A stretch of 64,000 bases of DNA, taken from positions 29,041,237 through 29,105,236 of the forward strand of contig CM064632.1 of the NCBI GenBank assembly GCA_032717465.1. Reading direction: 5' to 3'. Below, piece after piece: positions 11,660 through 22,397 of the stretch. The first letter of the stretch is position 1, and each line of letters begins with the position of its first letter. The notes under the pieces were generated by a model. It searched no databases, was not told the DNA's origin, and worked only from the letters and a program-made list of their open reading frames with translations. A program made the position numbers and the translations under genes. The DNA comes from Coenobita brevimanus. Its lineage: Eukaryota; Arthropoda; Malacostraca; Decapoda; Coenobitidae.

Positions 11660-12210
11660 AAGTCTGACAGGTCTGGGAATCGAACCAGTTTTTTTTTTTT
11701 TTTATTCCTGTTGCAAGCTGGATGTACAGTACTACTTATTACACGGCTCCACCAAACTCAAGAAAATCAGGCCCAGTGTGTCTCGCCTCTACACCACTGG
11801 CAGACTGAGAAAGCTTTAAAAAATATAAATAAGCAAATAAATAAAAACTAATGTGTGTTGAGTCAGCGCCATCCAATCTTTCTGACTCTCACAAGATTAA
11901 CTCCGTCCTTGGTGAAAATTAACTGAACTCGGGTTTTCAAGTTTCATCAGTTTTAATTCACAGAAGACCCTTTATCACTGTTATCACTCCCTCGCAGCAT
12001 TTTAGCGTAAATATATGAGGACTTGGGTGTAGGGCCATATTAAACTAAGCTCATTAACCACTTCAACTCGAGAACGTACTTTTGATTTTATTCTTTATCT
12101 TCAGACCAATTTATTCAGCGTGAGAGAGATTTTACGAATTAGAATGGACTAGAGGTTTTTAACTCGAATTGATCATGTCTAATCTACATAGTTTCTTGTC
12201 CTTGTTATTG

Positions 12211-12249
12211 CCCGCCTTTACAAGGCGGAACGATAATGTTTTTGCCTGC

Positions 12250-12333
<84 letters not shown>

Positions 12334-12651
12334 TTCCACTATTTCTCGTGAACGGCTTGTGTTACCAACATGCAAACTTCAGGGTATCAAGGTACAGTAT
12401 GGCCAAAATCTTGGCCGAGTTTGAAAATGGGCACTCGGGGTCAAGGTCAAGGTCACCAGAACTGCTGCCAAAGTTCAACTAGTTTTACCGCTTGCCTTTA
12501 GCACCATTTTATCTCATGATCGGCTTGAGCTATCAATATGAAACCTTCAGGGTATCAAGATATGGCCTAAATCTTGGGCTTGGCCAACAGCATACAGTAT
12601 TCTGGCGGCAGATTAGCATTCGGCTCCCGAATAATTATCTTTCATTTTATT
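12211..12651 (-). mobile_element. HINE-like non-autonomous repeat, copy 1
   Basis: The element starts at the hairpin CCGCCTTTACAAGGCGG (12212-12228). It continues with a (GT)n tract at about 12253-12330 and then core units containing TTCAGGGTATCAAG, ATGGGCACTCGGGGTCAAGG and CTCATGATCGGCTTGAGC. It ends with a second hairpin-forming block TTCGGCTCCCGAA near 12619-12631. The copy at 43642-44200 has the same parts in the opposite orientation. A microsatellite plus tandem core units between two hairpins is the layout of pearl/Helentron-associated elements. That class assignment is inference. Confidence 0.65.
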
Positions 12652-12819
12652 GTGTTTTTACCTTTTCTTATCATTCACTTTTTCTCCTTTCCCGTTTCTG
12701 TTGCATTGCTAGTCATATATCTTTTACGTGAATTAGTGCCACATGGCCTTTGGTACCTGGTGCAAAGAATCCAGAATTGAAGTAAATTCTTTGGTAAGTT
12801 GAATAAACTGAATGGAGAT

Positions 12820-13060
12820 ACAGTAGCCTGAATGAACCATCAGTATTATCACAGGATTCAGCAGTTAATTCTCGTGGCCGCGTTATCTCATATTTTATTC
12901 CACCAGTTGCCAGGTAATTATAACCAGGTAAGAGTGATCCATAGGAGAGTAAGAGTGTCAGTATTGGTACCATTAACTCTCCATGTCAGGACAGCTCTAG
13001 AATCCACTCCAACCAACACCAGGCAATTTTATTCTGTTGCGAGTGGGTCATAGTAACCTG
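12820..13060. other. MITE family B fragments
   Basis: Two decayed segments of the family: CAGGTAATTATAACCAGG near 12911 and ACCAGGCAATTTTATTCTG with GAGTGGGTCATAG near 13017-13050. Terminal repeats cannot be paired confidently. Confidence 0.45.
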
Positions 13061-13734
13061 TCTGGAGTGGTTCTTGTCAGCTGATTGAAATCGCTCGGCA
13101 GTGGCACGAATGGGTTATGCAGGACACCCTTGGGCTAAAAGGGTTGCTGGTGATTGTTCCCATTCCCTCCAACACGGTGTCATTGCAGAACGAAAATCCC
13201 TGGAGAGTAGCAAGAAAGAAGAGTAAAAAGTGACATCGTATTGTAATGGGTTACTAGTGACTGTTTCTATCTCCCTTCATCGTGACCAGTCCCCTCTCCC
13301 GATGAACAAAATCGCAAGACGGTGGAAGGTGCGAGGCCAGAAAGACGTCAAATTATCCTTTGAAGTCGTTGAGTTTCTTTGAGCTCAGTAAGACACTCCT
13401 TCGTAAATTTATTCCCAGTCCAAACTTGAATCGTAATATATAAAAGTTTTAGTGCCCTGGAATTGTTTTAAGGATAATTACATCGTCTAAACCAAACCGA
13501 AATCTCAGTCAAAGGGTTGTGATCGGTCGTTACTTTTTGTATCTGGGGTTCCATATCAAGGGAGCCGGGGGTGCATAAATAAATGTCCAGGCCGCATTTG
13601 GAATAACCCTGAGTTTGATTATCGATTACGTCAGACTGTTGGACATAATTCGTTTCCTTCATGTCTCTGTTCACATAGCAGTACAGTGAAGGACATGGGT
13701 GTAAGTCTGATTGTTGTGTGTCTTAATGTAAATG

Positions 13735-13885
13735 AAGATTGTAACTCAAGAAAAATTGATTATAACTTAAGAAAGATAGTAGCTTATGAAAAATAGATTG
13801 TAACTTTAAAAAACTGATTGTAGCTGAAGAAAAATATGTTTAACTTCAGGAAAATAGATTGTAACCTAAGACAAATAAATTGTCT
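13735..13885. repeat. degenerate minisatellite, unit about 25-29 bp
   Basis: Five to six diverged units of the form GATTGTAACTYAAGAAAAAT. Confidence 0.75.
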
Positions 13886-14268
13886 GCTTTATAACAATCG
13901 TGAAATAAACCTAAACTTTGTCTTTATTTTCATTGTCTCAAAGCGGAGTCTTAGCCCACCCAGGCCTTGTTACAATAAGAAGACTTAGATTAATGACTGT
14001 CAGTTTGTTTAGCAAGATATGGGTAGGTTTTGACAGCATTATGAGACGATGTAAAGTTACAACTCATTTCACTATTGCTATTTTATTTAGCAAGACCTCA
14101 AGACATCATTAAGTTATGACAAGGTTTTGGGATGGTTGAAGAGAAGCAGAGAAGCGAGGGTAATCGTTTTCATTGTTGCTGATTTGGTTCAGCACGATGT
14201 CGCTATTTCTTGGCGTGGTTTTTTAGATGACTTTTTATTTTATTTTTCGCTCAGCAAGATGTAAGTTA

Positions 14269-14446
14269 TCAGGGGATGTCAGGACGGCGTAAAGGAACAA
14301 TTGACCTTACCGTATAGTTTTGACATGATTCCTAAGCAAGGTCGCAACTTATTATTATCAGGGGTTGTCAAGAAGGTGTAAATGAACATTTGACCATACC
14401 GTATAGTTTTGACATGATTCCTAAGCAAGGTCGTACTTATATAGCA
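14269..14446. repeat. tandem duplication, 89-bp period
   Basis: CAGGGGATGTCAGGACGGCG at 14270 and CAGGGGTTGTCAAGAAGGTG at 14359 head two copies. Both contain the block ACCGTATAGTTTTGACATGA, and the spacing is 89 bp. No gene is implied. Confidence 0.8.
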
Positions 14447-14604
14447 AGTCTGTATAAGGTTTAACAGGGACTGGAGACTGAGTAAAGGAACTATTGATCA
14501 CAACTTAGCATACAACACGTGTTTTGCCTGAACTTCGTAACTGCTGCTGTTATTCCTCTCCTTGTGCCCTAGACGCGTTCATTGCAGCAGTTTCCTTATC
14601 TCTA

Positions 14605-14826
14605 AGGCTCATATTCTCGTCAGTTAATGAGGCTTCCTAGCACCTCTTTCTTAGCGATTTATTTTTTGATTGGGTTTTTAAATATCCATTTGCATGTTAT
14701 CTATGCAGTGTGTGGGGATATTAATGATTTTTGTAATACGGACATGGACAGCAAAGTGTAATATGCATAATAAGTTGCCTAGGGAAATGTGTTAGGGAGG
14801 TTCCTTTACCCACGAGAATACGGGCC
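14605..14826. mobile_element. MITE family A, copy 2
   Basis: Left end GGCTCATATTCTCGTCAG with GCTTCCTAGCACCTCTT. Right end TGTTAGGGAGGTTCC with ACGAGAATACGGGCCC. The terminal segments are inverted repeats of about 50 bp around a 120-bp AT-rich centre. Confidence 0.85.
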
Positions 14827-14829
14827 CAA

Positions 14830-15904
14830 GTTTGAACGAACCCATAGGAGAGAATGTGAACCATCCGAGTTACGTATTAGAAGGGATAGCATTCCCGTTG
14901 TTTCGTCATTATGTTTCGTCAGTTGTAAATTTTCTTCGGACGAACTGCGAAGGTGGTTGTTTATTCGACTGCACCTTGGCCTGCTGGTCTCTTGGGGCTG
15001 TATTTATAAACGTCCCTAATCTTAAGAGTACTATATGATTGCATAATGTACAGTTGGCAACATATGAACCTGGTACAGCATCAGTGTGTAGCTGAGGTCT
15101 GAATTTTGGTACACTTGACAACTTTGACATAATCATATTTGTTGGTGACATTGACATGATTGAACGGTGTCAAATGTTTATTGAAATGACCAAGTAACTA
15201 TGATGCATGAACGTCGAATGTTGTAGCCAGACCTCCATTTCACACAAACACTGTCCCAGGTTCACGTGTGGCCGAATGTACAGTCATGGGTAATACTTCA
15301 CCGACAATCCCCTGCCATCATTGTGTCCAGCCAAATATTGCTCAGTTTTCCCCAAATAACAGACAGTAACCTTCCTTCTCGTACTCGTTTGTTGTGTGCG
15401 TCATATTGCTGTCACATAAAAATTTTTCATATAAAGCCCTCCATTGCCTCAACCTACGGGGAAGTGTCAGCGAATTTTTCATTATGGCTGTTTATCTTTT
15501 CATGTACTGTACAGCCTCCATACAGTTCACAGTCAAACCGGAGTGATTATTGGAAAGGTAAAGTATGACCAAACAAAATGACTTTCTGTAATAAATAACT
15601 GCCGGGGAGACTTGATTAACGTAAAAATATGAGCCTCAAAGTGTTATCTACGAATAACTATACCTTGTCTGGAAATTGATGTGTTGAGAGGAGAAACACT
15701 CTTGAGAAAAATCTGTTTACCTTTACTTTCCCTTCCACGAAATTCGATAAGGTAACTGAAACGATGGGTGGTGAGACAGAGAGTGTGTGTGTGTTTCTGT
15801 TTCTGTGGAGAAAGACTTACAATTTTTTAATTTTGATGGAGTGTTTGTTTTCCTTTCTACCTGCCTGCGTCTTCTAACTTAAAACTTCTCCCTATATTTT
15901 CTGC

Positions 15905-15930
<26 letters not shown>
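14830..15930. other. unannotated sequence
   Basis: No repeat family or coding signal recognised. A short GT run occurs at about 15782-15794. The frame at 15266-15568 lacks features of a real gene. Confidence 0.45.
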
Positions 15931-16465
<535 letters not shown>

Positions 16466-16560
16466 TTTCCCTGGACGTGTTCCAGTAGGCTAACGTAATT
16501 TGTGCTTGCCGTGGTTATGTCATCAGTGAAGCCTTGTTTATGCATGTAAAGTTTGTATGA

Positions 16561-16660
16561 GTGTGTGTGTGTGTGTGTGTGTGTGTGTTTAAACAAGTTT
16601 TTGTATACCGGTATATATTTATATTCATGTAAATATATATATGCATACATACCATACATG

Positions 16661-16706
<46 letters not shown>
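16561..16706. repeat. GT and TA microsatellites
   Basis: (GT)n at 16561-16588 and (TA)n at about 16662-16706, separated by TATA-rich sequence. Confidence 0.9.
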
Positions 16707-16709
<3 letters not shown>

Positions 16710-17208
16710 AGAGGGAGGAATATCCTCCTTTGGGAGTGGGGAAGCCATGAAAGGTTTTCTGTTAAAAGTTGGTAAGGCCCAGGTTGTGTTTGGGAACCAC
16801 AGAATGTTAAAATCGTCATAACCGTACATCCAGTTGTTTCATTCATCACCAGCAGCATCGTCATCGCCTTAACCCTATTTTCGACCATTCAGAATAGGAG
16901 GATTTTGTATTTGGCTTTAAATGCGAACTTCGGTCCCATGGCAGCTTTATCGTAACACCTAATTTCTCACTCTTTTAACGGGTTAATGTTTTTCTTTTTT
17001 ATGTTCTGTAGAAGCTTTTACTCTACTGGATGTTGTTTTCATTTTTTCCTGTATATATTCCGAATCCCTGCCTGCCAGCCTGACCCCTCGACGTGTGAAC
17101 TGAAATATTGTGGTGAGGGTGAGTGTGGTGGTGATGGTGGTGGTGAAAGTGAGTTTAGTGATGGTAGTGGTGACGTTGATGTAGGGTGATAGTGTGCGGG
17201 TTTAATAT

Positions 17209-17212
<4 letters not shown>

Positions 17213-17257
<45 letters not shown>
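17213..17257. repeat. (CT)n microsatellite
   Basis: CT tract of about 45 bp. Confidence 0.95.
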
Positions 17258-17266
<9 letters not shown>

Positions 17267-17459
17267 AGGAATTGGTGAGGGTGGTGCAGATTTGTGACGC
17301 AAGGTGGTGAGAGTAGTAACGATGATGGTAAATGTGATGTGTGGTGATGAGGGTGACCAGAACAGACCGATTTTATCAGTATGCTACGTAAAGCCCTTCG
17401 CTACAATGGTGCATGTCATTTGTAGTTTTTCTTCCTTCAGACGATTTTTTTTTAGATTT

Positions 17460-17785
17460 AGAGAGAACATCTGCAGTGACGGGTTGAAGAGAGAATATCT
17501 GCAATTATGGTGTCAGGACACTAAAATATCATAATACAATACATAATATCTGGTAGCATAATAGCTGGTTTTAGAGAGAACATCTGCAGTGACGGGGTAG
17601 AGCATTTGCAGTGACGGGGTGGAACATTTGCAGTGACGAGGTGGAACATTTGTAGTGACCTGGAGAATATCTGCAGTGACGGGGCAGAACATTTGCAGTG
17701 ATGGGGCAGAACATTTGCAGTGACGGAGCAGAACATTTGCAGTGGCGAGTTTAAGAGAGAACATTTGCAGTGACGGGGTCTGCAT
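17460..17785. repeat. 22-bp minisatellite (ACATTTGCAGTGACGGGG)
   Basis: About ten units of the form GAACATTTGCAGTGACGGGG, mostly spaced 22 bp apart, with longer variant units containing GAGAGAACATCTGCAG. Variants such as CTGCAG for TTGCAG make subfamilies. The minus-strand frames across it are repeat artefacts. Confidence 0.9.
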
Positions 17786-17799
17786 TAGCCTGGTGTCTT

Positions 17800-18474
17800 T
17801 CTCAGGTTAAAGAAAATCGTGTGAAGGAAGCGAGACTAAAACATAAATACGTCGTCAGAATGAAGGCGTTAATAGGGCGTCACACGCTTGTCGCATCGCA
17901 CTGTGGTATGGGCTGGTATAGGCCGGTATAGTGTGGTGTCAGGGATAGAGTGGTAATATAGACAACTCAGGCTTCGTTACACCTTTTCCATAGTGATTTA
18001 TTATGCATAATTCATCCTAATTTTATCTTACCTTATCTGTTCAATCTTTCTGTCGATATCCTTTGCTTCAGTAATGTACTATATGATAAAAATCAGTGAT
18101 ACGTATAATAAATAGCTACGTAAAATGTGCAGCGACGTCTCTGTGCTAATAGTGTAAGACTATTGGCTGTGGCTGTCTCTGGCCTGTATTAATATTCTCT
18201 GTCTCTCCCCCATCCATGTCCTTGTCTGTCTTTGTACAACCTCGCTGTGTCAGATCACTTTCCGGTGGCATAGAAGAGTGTAAGATGGTGACAGAGAGGC
18301 GGGTTATAACTCTGTCTGTTCTCTCTTGTTATATTCTCTACACCTCAGCCCCACCCCGTCTCTGTCATGCTTGTGGCCATCTCTCTGTGCAGCCTCGCCA
18401 TTCAGTTTTCCCGTCGCTGCTGGTGAACGAAAATAGATTTGTGGTTCATTTTGGACAGCGTTTCATGTTTTCAG

Positions 18475-18475
<1 letters not shown>
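17800..18475. other. unannotated sequence
   Basis: Anonymous DNA with CTGTCT-rich patches; no delimited repeat or gene. Confidence 0.4.
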
Positions 18476-18477
<2 letters not shown>

Positions 18478-18516
<39 letters not shown>

Positions 18517-18517
18517 G
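18478..18517. repeat. (GA)n tract with G-run
   Basis: GA tract followed by a run of G. Confidence 0.9.
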
Positions 18518-18810
18518 AGCACTGTGCAGACCAAAAAGCAATAATCTCTTTTATTATTATTATTTTTTTGGCGGTGGAGGGAATCGGACAAAATGTATTC
18601 ACCACGGGAGCGGAATTCATCAGTTTGGGAAATATAGCGAATTCATTTATTAAATATCAATTGGGATTCATCATAAAAAATCTCTGGCAGCAAATATCGA
18701 TAGAGGAGCACATCAGATTATCAATCCCTTCAGGGCGATGACTTTTTATTCTTTTATTTATTTGCTTTTATCGAGCAGTGCACTTTGACGCCGTATATTT
18801 CTTTATTCAT

Positions 18811-18905
18811 CCTTGTACCAGACGATTATATTCAGTTTTAAAAAATCGGATTAGAGGGGCCCTATACAACCTCCATTAACGCCTTCGGTACGAAAGGCTT
18901 TCTAA
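18811..18905. mobile_element. MITE family B, degraded copy
   Basis: Contains ACCAGACGATTATATTCAG, then CCTCCATTAACGCCTTCGG and TACGAAAGG, matching the interior of the family copies at 21.4-21.7 kb. The right terminal repeat is lost near an (AC)n tract. Confidence 0.55.
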
Positions 18906-18929
18906 TAAGCAAAATAAAATCGACCAGAG

Positions 18930-18931
<2 letters not shown>

Positions 18932-18999
<68 letters not shown>
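18932..18999. repeat. (AC)n microsatellite
   Basis: Uninterrupted AC tract of about 68 bp. Confidence 0.95.
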
Positions 19000-19000
<1 letters not shown>

Positions 19001-19100
19001 CCTACTATTGAAAGGATTGCTTCCCTGTTAGGAATCAGTGAAAAGAAAAAGTCAGCAAATATCGCTATAGGAATTGGCTGCACGCAGTGACTAAAAAATT

Positions 19101-19140
19101 CTCTCTCTCCCTATCTCTCTCTCTCTCTCTCTCTCTCTCT
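19101..19140. repeat. (CT)n microsatellite
   Basis: CT tract with one early interruption. Confidence 0.9.
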
Positions 19141-19460
19141 AGCGAAACCGTGGATGTGATTCTCGAATTTACTTGGGATCGATCCCGTGTCGCAACTTGG
19201 ATTTGTTTTCATGGGAAGAACAAGAGATGGAAAGTTTCTTCATTCTCCTGTCCTTACCCTTCCTGCATAAAAAAGAAAAAAGAAAAAAAAAGAAAATGGT
19301 CGATATAAGTTTTCTCTTATTACCATTTTTTTTTTCTTCTTCAGACCCGACAGGTATGGTAAGATTCTGTACTCTTTTTGCTCGTCCTGCAAAATACAAG
19401 TTTGAGTTACGAGAGGAAATTCATCGTAAATGTGCCTGAGAATCCAACCTTAAGACTTCT

Positions 19461-19665
19461 TGGCCAGTATTCCCATCGGTTACGGAAGGTCTCTAACGCC
19501 TTTTCCTAAGTGATTTATTTTGTTTATACCGTATTGTCCTATTCTGTTGCACAAATCCTTCCAGTATCGCTATACTCTGCTTTAATAACTTACAAAATAC
19601 TCTGCATCAGCCATATCCAAATATAAATAGCTAAGGGAGTCTCTTTACCCGACGAGAAGTTGAGC
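19461..19665. mobile_element. MITE family A, copy 3
   Basis: Ends CCAGTATTCCCATCGGTTAC and AGTCTCTTTACCCGACGAGA are diverged versions of the family ends. The internal AGTGATTTATTTTGTTTA block matches other copies. This is the most diverged copy. Confidence 0.65.
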
Positions 19666-19708
19666 TGCTTTATACTAAGATGATACCCAAGAAATTCGTT
19701 ACTCCTGT

Positions 19709-19734
19709 GAGTGTGTGTGTGTGTGTGTGTGTGT
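19709..19734. repeat. (GT)n microsatellite
   Basis: Short GT tract. Confidence 0.9.
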
Positions 19735-20175
19735 TTTACATGCATAGTGATGACATTCAGCAAAACTTTAAGGTTTCTCTGTGTCAGTCTGCCACCGCAC
19801 TGTCTTCCTCTTTCTTCCTGTCAGTTATACTTTTAGCGAATATTATTTATGTTTTCTGTGTCAGTTATCATATTCTGTTCTTTTCATCTGAGATATATTT
19901 TATTTCGTATTAGCCTGATTTCACATTTTGGTTTCATAGGTTTCTTTTGGTTGAACATAATTTCTTTCCCTGGGTTTCGTTTTCTTTAATGTACCTTTTT
20001 AATCAGTTTTTCTTATTCTTTTTTTGTCAGTTTGATATATTTTCCTATTTTTGAGCGTGACAATGAAGTATGATAATTAACCCTAATGATCACATGCGTC
20101 CCACAAATGACCAGAAAAGATTGCGGGGCTGCCTTCCCTTCGACGAGTTTAAACATAGTCATTTTTCTGCCCCGT

Positions 20176-20260
20176 CTCAGTGATGATGATAGTGATGATG
20201 ATTATGATGATGATGATGGTGATGATAGTGATGATGATAGTGATGATCATTTCCAGGCCT
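20176..20260. repeat. (GAT)n trinucleotide tract
   Basis: GATGATAGT/GATGAT repeat. The acidic open frame across it is an artefact. Confidence 0.85.
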
Positions 20261-20499
20261 TTCGAAAGTGATCGCAGGACAATGATCGGTTTTATTATTA
20301 AATTGAGAGTGCGCTAATGTTAGAAGGAATGGTTTTTGATGGAAATTTTGCATGTTATTGTGAGGAACCCTGTCAACCTGTCAAACTTTTCTGTACCGTT
20401 GTTGACTGCACTTTGTAATAGGGGATGCTGGTGATGACGTCTGACAGTTACTGATGTTCCTGAAGTTAGAGTAAAAAAAAAATAGACTTGCTATTATCT

Positions 20500-20501
<2 letters not shown>

Positions 20502-20546
<45 letters not shown>
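20502..20546. repeat. (CT)n microsatellite
   Basis: Uninterrupted CT tract. Confidence 0.95.
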
Positions 20547-20549
<3 letters not shown>

Positions 20550-20551
<2 letters not shown>

Positions 20552-21055
20552 ATGACGTGACTGCATTGAAGTACTGTTGCCTCCAAAAGTTCCGTTCCTC
20601 TTCCTGATGTAACTTTTAAAATGATTTTAGTTTCAGTAAAGTTGCATATCGTCTCTGCAATCACTCCGGTTTGTTTGTGTACTGTAATTAACAAGCAACG
20701 GAAGGCTACAGGAGCAACGGAACTTTTGAGGCAACATTACATAGCAGTCATAACAAGTTGGTGTTGTTTACAAGCTTCATCCCTGATAAAAGCATCAGCC
20801 TATGAAATCGAAACCTTGAACCTGTTGTGACATTAGACGGGTTCACAGAGAGACAATTTTACCGGGTCAACTGGTGCGCTGTTTGTTTTATATATCTCTC
20901 TGTGAATCTGATAAATATGCCATTGTGCCTCGCTTGTTTATTGAAATATAAATTAATGAGGCTTTATTGAGGACATTAATAACAGCAGTGCGATATTACG
21001 CCACCGATAGATAATTATTTTTTTTGTTACCATAACCTGAAGCTCATGCACTGAT
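20550..21055. other. unannotated sequence
   Basis: No gene or repeat recognised. Confidence 0.4.
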
Positions 21056-21057
21056 TT

Positions 21058-21171
<114 letters not shown>

Positions 21172-21387
21172 TATAAGATTACTTATTTAAAGGTACAAAG
21201 ATCATTCAATTGACTTTATGAAACAGCTAAATTTTGAACACTAAAGCTGACAAATTTGTAAGTATGAAGAAATATTAGTAAGCAAAATAAAAAACAAAGA
21301 ATAATGAAGCAGGTAAACAAAATATAAAGAAAATTTATATCAAATTTCAACCCCTAACTCTGATGTAATGTTCATATTAATTTGTCA

Positions 21388-21492
21388 CCAGACGATTTTA
21401 TTAATTTTGTAGACATTCTAAACTGGAGAGGTTAAGTATAGCCTCCATTAACCCTTTGACTTCCAGAGACTGAAATTACTTAAAATCGTCTG
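21388..21492. mobile_element. MITE family B, paired-end copy 1
   Basis: Starts CCAGACGATTTTA and ends TAAAATCGTCTGG, a perfect 13-bp terminal inverted repeat around a 105-bp unit. The inside has CTAAACTGGAGAGGTTAAG and CCTCCATTAACCCTTTGAC, which are themselves loosely complementary. No coding capacity. Confidence 0.75.
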
Positions 21493-21624
21493 GAGATGAA
21501 AATAAAGTAATACACGTCATCGTAGTGAAGTAATTAACCTACACCTGTGAAAGCATCTGTAAATCACGAGGCACCTTAACCCCTTTAGCCTCAGGTCATG
21601 TTTTTCGCTTTAATCTTAATACCG

Positions 21625-21731
21625 TCAGACGATTTTACTCAGCTTGGGGCAGACTTTTCGAACTGGAGGGATGATATGAAGCCTTGTGTAAGCCTTTTGG
21701 TAGTATTCGTCAGCTGGATAAAATCGTCTGG
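21625..21731. mobile_element. MITE family B, paired-end copy 2
   Basis: Left TCAGACGATTTTACTCAGC and right GCTGGATAAAATCGTCTGG are inverted repeats of about 19 bp with few mismatches. Length is 107 bp. The interior CTTTTCGAACTGGAGGG is shared with 47375-47484. Fragments of the family also occur near 2817, 4943, 12911, 13017, 27740, 48132, 54300, 56860 and 60097. Confidence 0.8.
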
Positions 21732-21870
21732 CTCCAGCAAGAAAAACAAGAATATATAAGTAGGGCATCGTAGTGAAATCCCTTGAATGCGGTGACGATT
21801 ATTTTTTTTTTTTTGCTTCGGTGATTAAGGCCTCTCGTACTGAAGGGGTTAATGGAGACTGTGTGACTCC

Positions 21871-22092
21871 TAGGCTCGTATTCTCGTAGGATAAGGAAGC
21901 TCCCTAACGTCTCTTCCTCAGCGATTTATTTTTAGATATGCGTGGTTAATACCTTTCTTAAGTTATTTTATGCAGAGTATGACGATATTGTGAGGATTTA
22001 TGTAACACAGAAAAGGACAGTAAGGTGTAATAAACAGATTAATCGCTGTTGAAAAGTGCTAGGGAGCTTCCTCAACCAACGAGAAATGGGTC
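21871..22092. mobile_element. MITE family A, copy 4
   Basis: Left GGCTCGTATTCTCGTAGG with AAGGAAGCTCCCTAACG. Right GTGCTAGGGAGCTTCC with ACCAACGAGAAATGGG. A good match to copies 1 and 2, and the inner GCGATTTATTTTTAGATATG motif is typical of the family. Confidence 0.85.
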
Positions 22093-22319
22093 CTGATGTT
22101 CAGAGTCTATATAAAGTCTAGTAGAACTATCTGGAAATTACAAAGAATATTATTATGAAAGTACATGATGGTAGTGAAAGTGTTAATATTACTTCAAAAT
22201 ACATGGCATATCCTTCAACCAGGGATCAAATGCCTGATTACATATTCATAACCGATGCATTTTTTTTTTTTCATGTAATATGGACTCATATTTTTTTACT
22301 CTTGATTTTTCTCTCCCCT

Positions 22320-22324
22320 TGTGT

Positions 22325-22396
<72 letters not shown>
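22320..22396. repeat. (GT)n microsatellite at LINE 3' end
   Basis: GT tract of about 76 bp immediately beyond the 3' end of the minus-strand LINE. It may have grown from the element's tail or the target site. Confidence 0.9.
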
Positions 22397-22397
<1 letters not shown>

